Shown: positions 1 through 6,372, numbered from the stretch's first letter. The stretch is DNA of 12,832 bases from an uncultured Paracoccus sp. (GCA_937859005.1 CALLYR010000434.1:1-12832), one strand, 5' to 3'. Program-made: numbers and translations. Notes: generated by a model not told the origin, from the sequence alone.

Positions 1-1673
1 GCCGCCGCCAGCAGGCCGGGCAGCAGGTCGGGGCGCAGATGCGTCATCTCGCTGGAAATGGGGTTCTCGATGCGCACGGCGTCCGATCCGCCGCCGAACA
101 GGGCAGCAGCCGCTTCGTCGATGAAGCTGTAAGTCACGCATTCGTTGTAACCCAAACCCGCCGCCATCCGCCGCGCGGCGGATTCGCGGCGCTGCAGCGG
201 CGTCAGCACCGGGGCCGGCACGCCCGCGCGCGGGCGCGGCAGCGGCTTGCCCTGCAGTTTCGTCAGGCTGGCGATGCGGGCGATCTCCTCGACCAGATCG
301 GCCTCGCCCTGCACGTCGGGGCGCCATGACGGCACCTGCGCCATATCGCCGTCCATGACGAAGCCCAGCCGTTCCAGCGTGGCGCGCTGTTCGGATTCCG
401 GGATGTCCAGCCCGACGAGGCTTTGCGTCCGCCCCGCGTCCAGCCGATAGGCGCGGGAATGATCGGGGGCCGCCCCGGCCTCGACCACGCGGCTCGGCTC
501 GCCCCCGCACAGGTCCAGGATCAGGCGGGTCGCAAGTTCCAGCCCGTCGCGGGTGAAGGCCGGATCGACGCCGCGCTCAAAGCGGTAGCGGGCGTCCGAG
601 TTGATCTTCAGCGCCCGCCCTGTCGCGGCAATGCCGATGGGCTGCCAATACGCGCTTTCCACGAATACATCGGTGGTCGCCTCGGTCACGCCCGAGTCCT
701 CGCCGCCCATGATCCCGGCCAGGCTTTCGGGTCCCCGGTCGTCCGCGATCACCAGATCGCCGGAGCGCAGCGCATAGGTCTTGCCGTCCAGCGCCAGCAG
801 GCTTTCCCCTTCCTGCGCCCCACGTACGATCAGATCGCCCACGACCTTCCCTGCGTCGAACACATGCAGCGGCCGGTTCAGGTCATAGGTGAACAGGTTG
901 GTGATATCGACCAACGTGGAAATCGGCCGCAGCCCGATCGCCCGCAGCCGCTGTTGCAGCCAGTCGGGACTGGGGCCATTCGTCACGCCCCGGATCAGGC
1001 GGCCGGTGAAATGCGGGGCGCGTTCGGACATGTCGGGGGCAATGGTGACGCCGATGGGGCTGTCGAAACCGCCCTCGACCGGCTTGACCGTCAGGGGCTT
1101 CAGCACCCCCAACCCCCGCGCCGCCAGATCGCGGGCGATGCCGCGCACGCCCAGCGCGTCGGGACGGTTGGGGGTGATCTTGACGTGGATCATCGGGTCG
1201 ATCCTGTCCGGCGCGTTCTCGGCCAGCCAGTCCACGAATCGCTGCCCGACCTGCCCCGAAGGCAGTTCGATGATCCCGTCGTGTTCCCCGGACAGTTCCA
1301 GTTCCCGTTCGGACGCCATCATGCCATGCGATTCGACGCCGCGGATCCTGCCCACGCCCAGCGTCGTGTCGATGCCGGGAACGTAATCGCCGGGCTTGGC
1401 CAGCACGACCGTGATCCCCACCCGCGCATTGGGCGCGCCGCAGACGATCTGCTTTTCGCCCTCGTCGGTCAGGACGCGGCAGACCCGCAGCCGGTCGGCA
1501 TCGGGATGCTGCTCGGCATGTTCCACGCGCGCCAGGGTGAAGGGCGCCAGCTTCGCGGCCGGATCGACGACCTCTTCGACCTCCAGCCCCAGATCGGTCA
1601 GCGCCTCGGTGATCTGGGGCAGCGAGGCCGTGGTGTCGAGATGGTCACGAAGCCAGGAGAGGGTGAATTTCAT
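1..1673 (-). CDS. pheT: Phenylalanyl-tRNA synthetase beta subunit, 3' end outside window
   Basis: PheT pairs with PheS in the cytoplasmic (alpha-beta)2 enzyme that charges tRNA-Phe. About 557 codons are visible from an ATG at 1673; bacterial PheT is usually near 800 residues, so the catalytic-like core end and the C-terminal anticodon-binding domain lie beyond the window. The protein begins MKFTLSWLRDHLDTT, the family N-terminus. An EMAP-like tRNA-binding domain follows, with IVCGAPN and RGVESHGMMASE motifs at about residues 75–125, then the B3/B4 editing region and B5 region. The visible part ends in NPISSEMTHLRPDLLPGLL, which is typical of the start of the catalytic-like core. An AAGG Shine-Dalgarno lies 7 nt before the ATG. 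The gene is separated from pheS by about 2.4 kb holding an AGCS transporter, a pheT fragment and a small ORF, which is not the usual tight pheST pair. No frameshift is visible. The identification is secure. Confidence 0.97.
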   Translation of the reverse strand, partial: MKFTLSWLRDHLDTTASLPQITEALTDLGLEVEEVVDPAAKLAPFTLARVEHAEQHPDADRLRVCRVLTDEGEKQIVCGAPNARVGITVVLAKPGDYVPGIDTTLGVGRIRGVESHGMMASERELELSGEHDGIIELPSGQVGQRFVDWLAENAPDRIDPMIHVKITPNRPDALGVRGIARDLAARGLGVLKPLTVKPVEGGFDSPIGVTIAPDMSERAPHFTGRLIRGVTNGPSPDWLQQRLRAIGLRPISTLVDITNLFTYDLNRPLHVFDAGKVVGDLIVRGAQEGESLLALDGKTYALRSGDLVIADDRGPESLAGIMGGEDSGVTEATTDVFVESAYWQPIGIAATGRALKINSDARYRFERGVDPAFTRDGLELATRLILDLCGGEPSRVVEAGAAPDHSRAYRLDAGRTQSLVGLDIPESEQRATLERLGFVMDGDMAQVPSWRPDVQGEADLVEEIARIASLTKLQGKPLPRPRAGVPAPVLTPLQRRESAARRMAAGLGYNECVTYSFIDEAAAALFGGGSDAVRIENPISSEMTHLRPDLLPGLLAA

Positions 1674-1677
1674 CGTC

Positions 1678-1740
1678 GCGCCTTGGGTTCCAGGGACCCC
1701 GGCCGGGCGGGGCTTCCGCCTTGAACCGTCCCGAAGGCGC
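1678..1740 (-). promoter_or_regulatory. Structured leader of pheT with the ribosome binding site inside an inverted repeat
   Basis: On the minus strand the 7-base arm GCGCCTT (1734–1740) is the exact reverse complement of AAGGCGC (1678–1684), which contains the pheT Shine-Dalgarno AAGG. A nested pair, GGTTC (1723–1727) and GAACC (1686–1690), and the perfect palindrome CCCGGCCGGG (1698–1707) lie inside. The RNA could therefore fold and hide the ribosome binding site. A weak promoter-like pair, TTGACC (1743–1748) and TTCAAG (1720–1725) with 17-nt spacing, would start transcription inside the structure and omit its 5' arm, so the two readings compete. Regulation is only inferred. Confidence 0.25.
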
Positions 1741-1749
1741 GGGGTCAAG

Positions 1750-1779
1750 CCTGCGCGGCCCGGACAGGGGCCGCGCAGG
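1750..1779 (-). terminator. Hairpin after the AGCS symporter gene, without a clear U-tract
   Basis: CCTGCGCGGCC (1750–1760) pairs perfectly with GGCCGCGCAGG (1769–1779), giving an 11–12 bp GC stem with a short loop. It lies 9 nt past the stop codon of the AGCS symporter and about 75 nt before pheT. No T-run follows on the minus strand, so it may be a weak or Rho-assisted terminator, or only an RNA-stabilising 3' hairpin. Some read-through into pheT is possible. Confidence 0.45.
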
Positions 1780-1788
1780 AGGTTGCAA

Positions 1789-3159
1789 TCAGCGGGATTC
1801 GACCGGCAGTTGATGGCCGCCCTTTGCCAGGTAATCGTTGGTCAGCTTGACCACGACCGGCGTCAGCAGGATCAGCGAGATCAGGTTCGGAATCGCCATC
1901 AGCGCGTTCAGCGTGTCGGCGATCAGCCAGGCGAAATCCAGCGTCACCACGGTGCCGATGAACACCGCGATCACCCACAGCACCCGGAACGGCATCTCGG
2001 ACACGCTGCCAAGCAGGAATTCCCAGCATTTCTCGGCATAGAAGGCCCAGCCCAGGATGGTGGTGAAGGCGAACACCGCCAGCAGGATGGCCAGCAGCTC
2101 CTCGCCGAAGCCGGGCAGCGCCGATTCGAAGGCCGCGGCCGACAGAACCGCCCCGGTCTCGCCCGAGGTCCAGACCCCCGTTACCATGATCGCCAGCGCC
2201 GTCATGGTGCAGATGACCAGGGTGTCGATGAAGGTGCCCATCATCCCGATCATCCCGGAATAGACCGGATCGCGCGTGGCCCCCGCGGCCTGCGCGATGC
2301 CGGCGGTGCCCAGGCCCGCCTCGTTCGAGAAGATGCCGCGCGCGACGCCGCGCTGGATGCCGGCCAGAACGCCCGCGCCGACAAAGCCGCCGGTCGCCGC
2401 AGTGGGGGTGAAGGCCGAGGTGATGATGGTGGCGAATGCGCCCGGCACGGCATCGATGTTGACGACCAGCACCGCCAGGACCGCGACGATATAGGCGATG
2501 GCCATGGCCGGGACCAGCTTTTCGGCCACCGCGCCGATGCGGCGGATGCCGCCCAGCACCACCGCCGCCGTCAATGCGGTCACCACCAGCCCGGTCACCC
2601 AGCTTGGCAGGCCGAAGGCGTTGTTCATCGCCTCGGCGATGCTGTTCGACTGGACCATGTTGCCGATGCCGAAGCCTGCAAGTCCCCCGAACACCGCGAA
2701 GGCCGTTCCCAGCCATGCCCAGTGGCCGCCCAGCCCGTTCTTGATCGCATACATCGGCCCGCCGGCATGTTCGCCCTGGTCATCGACCTCGCGGTACTGC
2801 ACCGCCAGCACGACCTCGGCGTATTTGGTGGCCATGCCGACGAATGCGGTCATCCACATCCAGAACACCGCCCCCGGCCCGCCCAGCGCGATGGCGGTGG
2901 CGACGCCCGCGATGTTGCCGGTGCCGACGGTCGCCGACAGCGCCGTCATCAGCGCGGCAAAGGGCGTGATCTCGCCGGCTGCCAGATCGTCGGGCCGGCG
3001 GCTTTGCCAGATCATGCGGAAGCCATAGACGATCTTGCGCAAGGGCATGAAGCCCAGTCGGATTTGCAGGTAAAGCCCGGTGCCGAGGATCAGCACGATC
3101 ATCGGCACGCCCCAGACAATGCCGTTGAGCCATCCAAAGAACGATTGCAGTCCGGCCAT
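1789..3159 (-). CDS. Sodium:alanine symporter (AGCS) family protein, first copy
   Basis: An inner-membrane amino acid carrier of the AGCS family (AlsT/DagA type), which brings in alanine or glycine with Na+. It has 456 residues, normal for the family. The N-terminus carries LNGIVWGVPM and LGTGLYLQIRLGF. The signature VGTGNIAGVATAIALGGPGA is at about residues 78–97, GGPMYAIKNGL at 133–143, and the conserved SNEAGLGTA at 278–286. Roughly ten or eleven hydrophobic segments can be seen. The ATG at 3159 is chosen because it gives the family N-terminus. It is preceded by an unusual run of eight G and six A on the minus strand, where GGGGAAG may serve as the ribosome binding site. It lies between a pheT fragment upstream and intact pheT downstream, so it interrupts the phe gene cluster. 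Substrate specificity (alanine or glycine) cannot be read from sequence. A second AGCS gene lies at 6373–7779; the two match in motifs but are clearly diverged. Confidence 0.93.
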   Translation of the reverse strand: MAGLQSFFGWLNGIVWGVPMIVLILGTGLYLQIRLGFMPLRKIVYGFRMIWQSRRPDDLAAGEITPFAALMTALSATVGTGNIAGVATAIALGGPGAVFWMWMTAFVGMATKYAEVVLAVQYREVDDQGEHAGGPMYAIKNGLGGHWAWLGTAFAVFGGLAGFGIGNMVQSNSIAEAMNNAFGLPSWVTGLVVTALTAAVVLGGIRRIGAVAEKLVPAMAIAYIVAVLAVLVVNIDAVPGAFATIITSAFTPTAATGGFVGAGVLAGIQRGVARGIFSNEAGLGTAGIAQAAGATRDPVYSGMIGMMGTFIDTLVICTMTALAIMVTGVWTSGETGAVLSAAAFESALPGFGEELLAILLAVFAFTTILGWAFYAEKCWEFLLGSVSEMPFRVLWVIAVFIGTVVTLDFAWLIADTLNALMAIPNLISLILLTPVVVKLTNDYLAKGGHQLPVESR

Positions 3160-3296
3160 CTTCCCCCCCCTTTTTTCGTGGTTCGCTCCACTTGCCAGAA
3201 CGCTGCCTCACATCCAGTCACGATGTCGAGAGGATAACGCGCGATCTGCCCGGCAGAGACGGCGGATTGCCGAGGGCGGGACATCTCTTTCAGCCT

Positions 3297-3365
3297 GTAG
3301 GGTGCGTGCTCTGCACGCACCGCTTGGACCTTCGCCGCATTGGGCGTGGAAACCACGCACCCTAC
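3297..3365. repeat. Palindromic REP/MITE-like element
   Basis: A 69-base element whose ends are perfect 12-base inverted repeats, GTAGGGTGCGTG (3297–3308) and CACGCACCCTAC (3354–3365). The left half forms its own hairpin: GGTGCGTGC (3301–3309) pairs with GCACGCACC (3313–3321) across a 3-nt loop. The right half forms GCGTGG (3344–3349) with CCACGC (3353–3358) across AAA. Two hairpins inside terminal inverted repeats is the architecture of REP-derived or MITE-like elements. From memory, GTAGGGTGCG palindromes are common between genes in proteobacteria. No target-site duplication is obvious. Its right edge lies within about 10 bases of the end of the pheT fragment homology. Confidence 0.7.
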
Positions 3366-3371
3366 CGCTGC

Positions 3372-3525
3372 AAGATGCGGGCGAAGGTAAAGGGGGCAAG
3401 CGCGACGGCGGGGTCGCGGACCTTCTCGACCTCAAAGCCCGAGGTCGGTCAGTGCCGCCGGTGATCTCGGTTAGGGTGGACGTGGTGTCGAGATGGTCGC
3501 GAAGCCAGGAGAGGGAGAGTTTCGT
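3372..3525 (-). pseudogene. Decayed duplicate of the pheT 5' end (first ~50 codons)
   Basis: Read on the minus strand from 3525, this stretch matches the first ~50 codons of the intact pheT. SWLRDHLDTT is identical, and EVEKVRDPA and LAPFTFAR correspond to EVEEVVDPA and LAPFTLAR. A hand alignment gives about 80% nucleotide identity (1530–1673 against 3381–3525). It cannot be expressed: the start codon is ACG instead of ATG, and two single-base insertions (near 3458 and near 3435) break the frame, the second producing a TGA. The fragment starts 21 bases after the stop of the small ORF that follows pheS, which is where an intact pheT would be expected. Homology stops at about 3372–3375, next to the palindromic element. 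Several differences are conservative amino acid changes, which suggests descent from a diverged pheT allele and not only neutral decay of a recent copy. Confidence 0.85.
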
Positions 3526-3545
3526 TGCGTGAACGCCTACGGATT

Positions 3546-4046
3546 CTATTTTGCTAGACGCACGGATTGATCGCGAGCGACCATCACGAACGCAGCCCGA
3601 TCCGCGAACAGCTTGGTAGCAAGTGATGGATATTCTTCTGCTGCGCGGTCAGCTTGGAAAGATTCGAATAAGTGCTTCAAGCAAGCAGCATAAGACCGCG
3701 ATAGTTGTTGCGCAGCCGTAATGAGCTCAGCAGGCGCACGCTGCATAATCAGCAGATTTTCATAATAGTTTATCCGCGCTAACTTAGCGCCGACCGACTG
3801 CAATGAAGTTTCATTCTTCAAACTTGCTGGCTCTTCGATGATTGATGAACAGGCTTCGGCCAACTTGGCGCAGGTTCCTCTGATTTCCTCAGCAAGTTTA
3901 TATCGCGCATCAAGACGTTTCTGTCGTCCGTAAATAAAAATGGCGATGAAAAGAGCGGTCCCTGATGCAATAGTCGCTGTTAAGACGGAGGCAGCAGACT
4001 GCACGATCCTAGGATCAAGCGAGCTGAACCAAACCGCAATATTCAC
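3546..4046 (-). CDS. Unrecognised small membrane-anchored protein, AT-rich and overlapping pheS
   Basis: I do not recognise this 166-residue protein. I chose the GTG start at 4046 because it overlaps the pheS stop (GTGA, TGA at 4045–4043), the classical layout for translational coupling; no better in-frame start follows in the first 40 codons. Residues ~18–40 (SAASVLTATIASGTALFIAI onward) form one strong membrane segment. Basic residues follow (YGRQKRLDARYK), so the ~125-residue remainder is probably cytoplasmic; it looks alpha-helical, with a possible short coiled coil. By hand count 3541–4020 is about 49% GC, well below its neighbours, with codons such as AAA, TTT and ATA-rich stretches that flanking genes avoid. 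This points to recent acquisition. There is no signal peptide cleavage motif or catalytic motif. Its place at the end of pheS suggests expression with pheS, but gives no function. That the ORF is real is likely; its role is unknown. Confidence 0.7.
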   Translation of the reverse strand: MNIAVWFSSLDPRIVQSAASVLTATIASGTALFIAIFIYGRQKRLDARYKLAEEIRGTCAKLAEACSSIIEEPASLKNETSLQSVGAKLARINYYENLLIMQRAPAELITAAQQLSRSYAACLKHLFESFQADRAAEEYPSLATKLFADRAAFVMVARDQSVRLAK

Positions 4047-5125
4047 CGCGACAACCCACCGCTCACCGTCGGCACATCCCCCGCCGCGAACCCATAGTGC
4101 TTCAACCACCGCAGGTCGCTCTCGAAGAACGCCCGCAGATCCGGTATCCCGTATTTCAGCATCGCGATCCGGTCGATGCCCATGCCGAAGGCAAAGCCCT
4201 GCCATTCCGCCGGGTCCACGCCCGCGGCTTCCAAGACCTTGGGATGCACCATCCCCGATCCCAGGATTTCCAGCCAGCTTTCCCCCTGCCCGATCTTCAA
4301 CTGCCCGCCGGTCCAGTCGCAGCGGATATCGACCTCGGCCGAAGGCTCGGTGAAGGGGAAATGCGAGGCGCGGAAACGCAGTTCGACCTCGGGCACTTCG
4401 AAAAACGCGCGGCAGAACTCCTCCAGCGTCCATTTCAGGTTCGCCATGGAAATGTCGCGGCCGAGCGCCAGCCCCTCGACCTGATGGAACATCGGCGTGT
4501 GGGTCTGGTCCATGTCCATGCGATACACCCGGCCCGGCGCGATCACGCGGATCGGCGCGCCCTGCGCCTGCATGGCGCGGATCTGGACGGGCGAGGTATG
4601 GGTCCGCAGCACATGGGGCGGGCGGGTATCGCCCTCGGCCCGCGCCATGAAGAAGGTATCGTGTTCCTGCCGCGCCGGATGTTCGGGCGGGATGTTCAGC
4701 GCATCGAAGTTGTACCAGTCGGATTCGACCTGCGGCCCCTCGGCGACCGAGAACCCCATGTCGGCAAAGATCGCCGTCACCTCGTCCATGACCTGGCTGA
4801 CGGGGTGGATGGTGCCCTGCGGGCGCGGGCGGCCGGGCAGGGTCACGTCCAGCCATTCCGATTTCAGCCGGGCGTCCAGCGCCGCATCCTCCAGCGCCGT
4901 CTTGCGCGCCCGCAGGGCGGTGTCGATCTCGTCGCGCAGGCGGTTCAGGGCGGCGCCGCGGGTCTGCCGCTCCTCGGGCGACATCCGGCCCAGTTCCTTC
5001 ATCAGGGCGCTGATCTCGCCCTTTTTCCCCAGCGCGGCCAGCCGCACCTCCTCCAGCGCGGAACTGTCCGCGGCCTCGGCCACGCGGGAAAGCCAGGTGG
5101 AACGCAGGGTGTCGGTATCGCTCAT
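4043..5125 (-). CDS. pheS: Phenylalanyl-tRNA synthetase alpha subunit
   Basis: This is the catalytic subunit of phenylalanyl-tRNA synthetase, a class II enzyme that activates Phe with ATP and transfers it to tRNA-Phe. It has 360 residues, close to the usual 330–360. The N-terminal ~90 residues form the helical coiled-coil arm (LAALGKKGEISALMKELG). The catalytic domain follows, with GTIHPVSQVMDEV, the motif 2 region RVYRMDMDQTHTPMFHQVEG and the motif 3 region GMGIDRIAMLKYGI near the C-terminus. The start at 5125 gives the family N-terminus and has GAGG 8 bases upstream; an in-frame ATG at 5161 would add 12 residues and lacks such a site. The stop overlaps the GTG of the small ORF that follows. 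An aquaporin gene ends 57 bases upstream on the same strand, so pheS may have its own promoter or be read from there. Confidence 0.98.
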   Translation of the reverse strand: MSDTDTLRSTWLSRVAEAADSSALEEVRLAALGKKGEISALMKELGRMSPEERQTRGAALNRLRDEIDTALRARKTALEDAALDARLKSEWLDVTLPGRPRPQGTIHPVSQVMDEVTAIFADMGFSVAEGPQVESDWYNFDALNIPPEHPARQEHDTFFMARAEGDTRPPHVLRTHTSPVQIRAMQAQGAPIRVIAPGRVYRMDMDQTHTPMFHQVEGLALGRDISMANLKWTLEEFCRAFFEVPEVELRFRASHFPFTEPSAEVDIRCDWTGGQLKIGQGESWLEILGSGMVHPKVLEAAGVDPAEWQGFAFGMGIDRIAMLKYGIPDLRAFFESDLRWLKHYGFAAGDVPTVSGGLSR

Positions 5126-5158
5126 TTCGGGCCTCGGCTTGATGCGGGCCGGGATTAG

Positions 5159-5177
5159 CACGGGCGCGGCACCCGTG
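5159..5177 (-). terminator. Short hairpin between the aquaporin gene and pheS
   Basis: CACGGG (5159–5164) pairs with CCCGTG (5172–5177) across a 7-base loop, 5 bases past the aquaporin stop. There is no T-run on the minus strand, so termination is uncertain. It could equally be a structure in the pheS leader. Confidence 0.25.
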
Positions 5178-5182
5178 AAAGG

Positions 5183-5866
5183 TCAGCGCCACAGGGTCCG
5201 GCGCAGTACCACGACCGCCAGCGCCGCCCCCGCGAACTGCGCCAGGATATAGGCGGGCGCATCCACGGGCCGGATCCCCGCGCCCGAGGCGGTCAGCGCG
5301 CGCGCCACCGTCACCGCGGGATTTTCGAACCCCGTCGAGGACCAGAACCAGAAGCCGGCGAACACATACAGGCCCACCAGCGCCGGCACCTGCGCCGGGC
5401 GGTGATGCGAGCCCAGCACCGCCAGCGCGATCAGCCCGAAGGTCGCCAGCCCCTCGGACAGCCACAGATGCGGGCCGCTGCGCGCGACCTGCCCCAGCTG
5501 CGCCAGCGGCTGATCGAACAGCGCATGGGTCAGGATCATCCCCGCCAGCGCCCCCGCAAGCTGCGCCGCGGCGAAGACCGCGGCCCGGCGCCACGAGATC
5601 GCGCCGGCCATGGCTGAGGTCAGCGTGATCGCAGGGTTGATATGCCCGCCCGACACCGGACCCAGCAGCGTGATCAGCACGCACAGCATCGCCCCCGTTG
5701 CCGCCGACACCACCAGCAGCACCAGCGCGTCCCCCGCGCCCAGATTCGTGGCCATGATCCCCGATCCGAAGATGGTCATGGTCAGAAGGGCGGTTCCGGC
5801 AGCCTCGATCCAGGGGGCGCCGGGATTGAGCTCAGGTGGGTTCGGTTCGGGGGAATCGGCGGTCAT
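5183..5866 (-). CDS. Aquaporin (MIP) family channel, AqpS-like
   Basis: An inner-membrane channel of the major intrinsic protein family, 227 residues. The start at 5866 is supported by GGAG 9 bases upstream; the open frame extends much further upstream but has no membrane-protein character there. After a short proline-rich N-terminus, six hydrophobic segments can be placed, with two half-helices carrying the pore motifs: GGHINPAIT (NPA at 77–79) and FENPAVTVAR (NPA at 182–184). The residue after the second NPA, normally the Arg of the aromatic/arginine filter, is Val185. Sequence features such as GSGIMATNL, HALFDQPLAQL and RSGPHLWLSEGLATFGL recall AqpS of Sinorhizobium meliloti, a channel encoded in an arsenic-resistance operon that (from memory) also has Val there. 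No ars gene is present here, so an arsenical role is only one possibility; other small neutral solutes are possible. Confidence 0.9.
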   Translation of the reverse strand: MTADSPEPNPPELNPGAPWIEAAGTALLTMTIFGSGIMATNLGAGDALVLLVVSAATGAMLCVLITLLGPVSGGHINPAITLTSAMAGAISWRRAAVFAAAQLAGALAGMILTHALFDQPLAQLGQVARSGPHLWLSEGLATFGLIALAVLGSHHRPAQVPALVGLYVFAGFWFWSSTGFENPAVTVARALTASGAGIRPVDAPAYILAQFAGAALAVVVLRRTLWR

Positions 5867-6372
5867 GTCGGCTCCGGTCTGCGGCGTGCAGAAAGCACGG
5901 GACGGGGATTCCGGCAACCGTTCTTGCCGCGGCCGGATGCGGCCCGGCACCGCCAACAGGATGCAGGGCCAGATCGTGCAGGGAGGGGGCACAAGGCTCG
6001 GCACGGTGGCAAGGCGGAGCGGCACCCAGCCGCGCGGGCAGAAGGATGGCGGCCGACTGCTGTGCGGACTTTGCGCGGATGCAGATGCGGGAACCATGTT
6101 CCTGTGCCAGCGGATGCCCCCCTGCCCGATCCGATCGGCTGCCTCACCGTGATTTCCGGGGTCAGCTCCGGCAGGGTCCACCATGCTGTGCGGGCCGAGC
6201 CGACGATGCCCGACGGCTTTGGCGCCCTCCACGCGATGAGGACAGCCGGGGCCGGATTCAGGAGCCCTGCCCCCTGCCTGCCCCGCGTTTCACAGGTTGC
6301 ACGGGGCGCGCGCGGATGTCACAGCATGGCAACCTGGGCGTGAGCCGCGCGTCCGACCGCACGGAGACCGCA
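5867..6372. other. Divergent intergenic region, 506 bases, no supported gene
   Basis: It separates the leftward aquaporin gene from the rightward AGCS symporter and must hold promoters for both. Long open frames exist on both strands, but their translations are Arg/Pro/Ala/Gly-rich without recognisable motifs or supporting ribosome binding sites, as expected in non-coding GC-rich DNA. The only structure I single out is the inverted repeat at 6293–6336. I see no tRNA, riboswitch core or insertion sequence ends. Confidence 0.6.
6293..6336. promoter_or_regulatory. Inverted repeat upstream of the second AGCS gene, possible operator
   Basis: CAGGTTGC (6293–6300) and GCAACCTG (6329–6336) are perfect 8-base inverted arms separated by 28 bases, ending 36 bases before the start codon. 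The position suits a repressor site or a leader hairpin. The arms are short and the spacing long, so chance is possible. Confidence 0.25.

Larger units (their letters stand above)
3160..3545. other. Intergenic rearrangement zone without an intact gene
   Basis: This 386-base stretch separates the AGCS symporter start from the small AT-rich ORF. It holds the decayed pheT 5' copy (3372–3525) and a palindromic element (3297–3365), both listed separately. In 3177–3296, which should contain the AGCS promoter, I see no convincing -35/-10 pair, repeat or RNA gene. Open frames across the region match no known protein and are best explained by the high GC content. Confidence 0.7.

Noticed and set aside
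423..3237. Long plus-strand open frames across pheT and the first AGCS gene
   Set aside because: Their translations are low-complexity Arg/Pro/Gln/His-rich and antisense to clearly conserved genes, as is usual in GC-rich DNA.
3160..3296. Possible glycine riboswitch or promoter before the first AGCS gene
   Set aside because: No conserved aptamer core and no convincing -35/-10 pair were visible.
3080..3532. Plus-strand frame at 3080–3532 sharing a peptide with another plus-strand frame near 1630
   Set aside because: The shared peptide (VVSRWSRSQER) is only the antisense reading of the duplicated pheT start, so it is evidence for the pheT fragment and not a separate protein repeat.
3546..5684. 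A 712-codon open frame on the minus strand spanning pheS and part of the aquaporin gene
   Set aside because: Only the last 166 codons have protein character; the rest is an Arg/Gly/Ala-rich shadow of pheS and the aquaporin gene in another frame.
5867..6232. Upstream extension of the aquaporin reading frame to an ATG at 6232
   Set aside because: The extra 122 residues have no family similarity, and the ATG at 5866 has a good GGAG site and the expected length.
6150..6372. Possible glycine riboswitch before the second AGCS gene
   Set aside because: AGCS genes often follow one, but I could not find the conserved core elements or paired stems on the coding strand.
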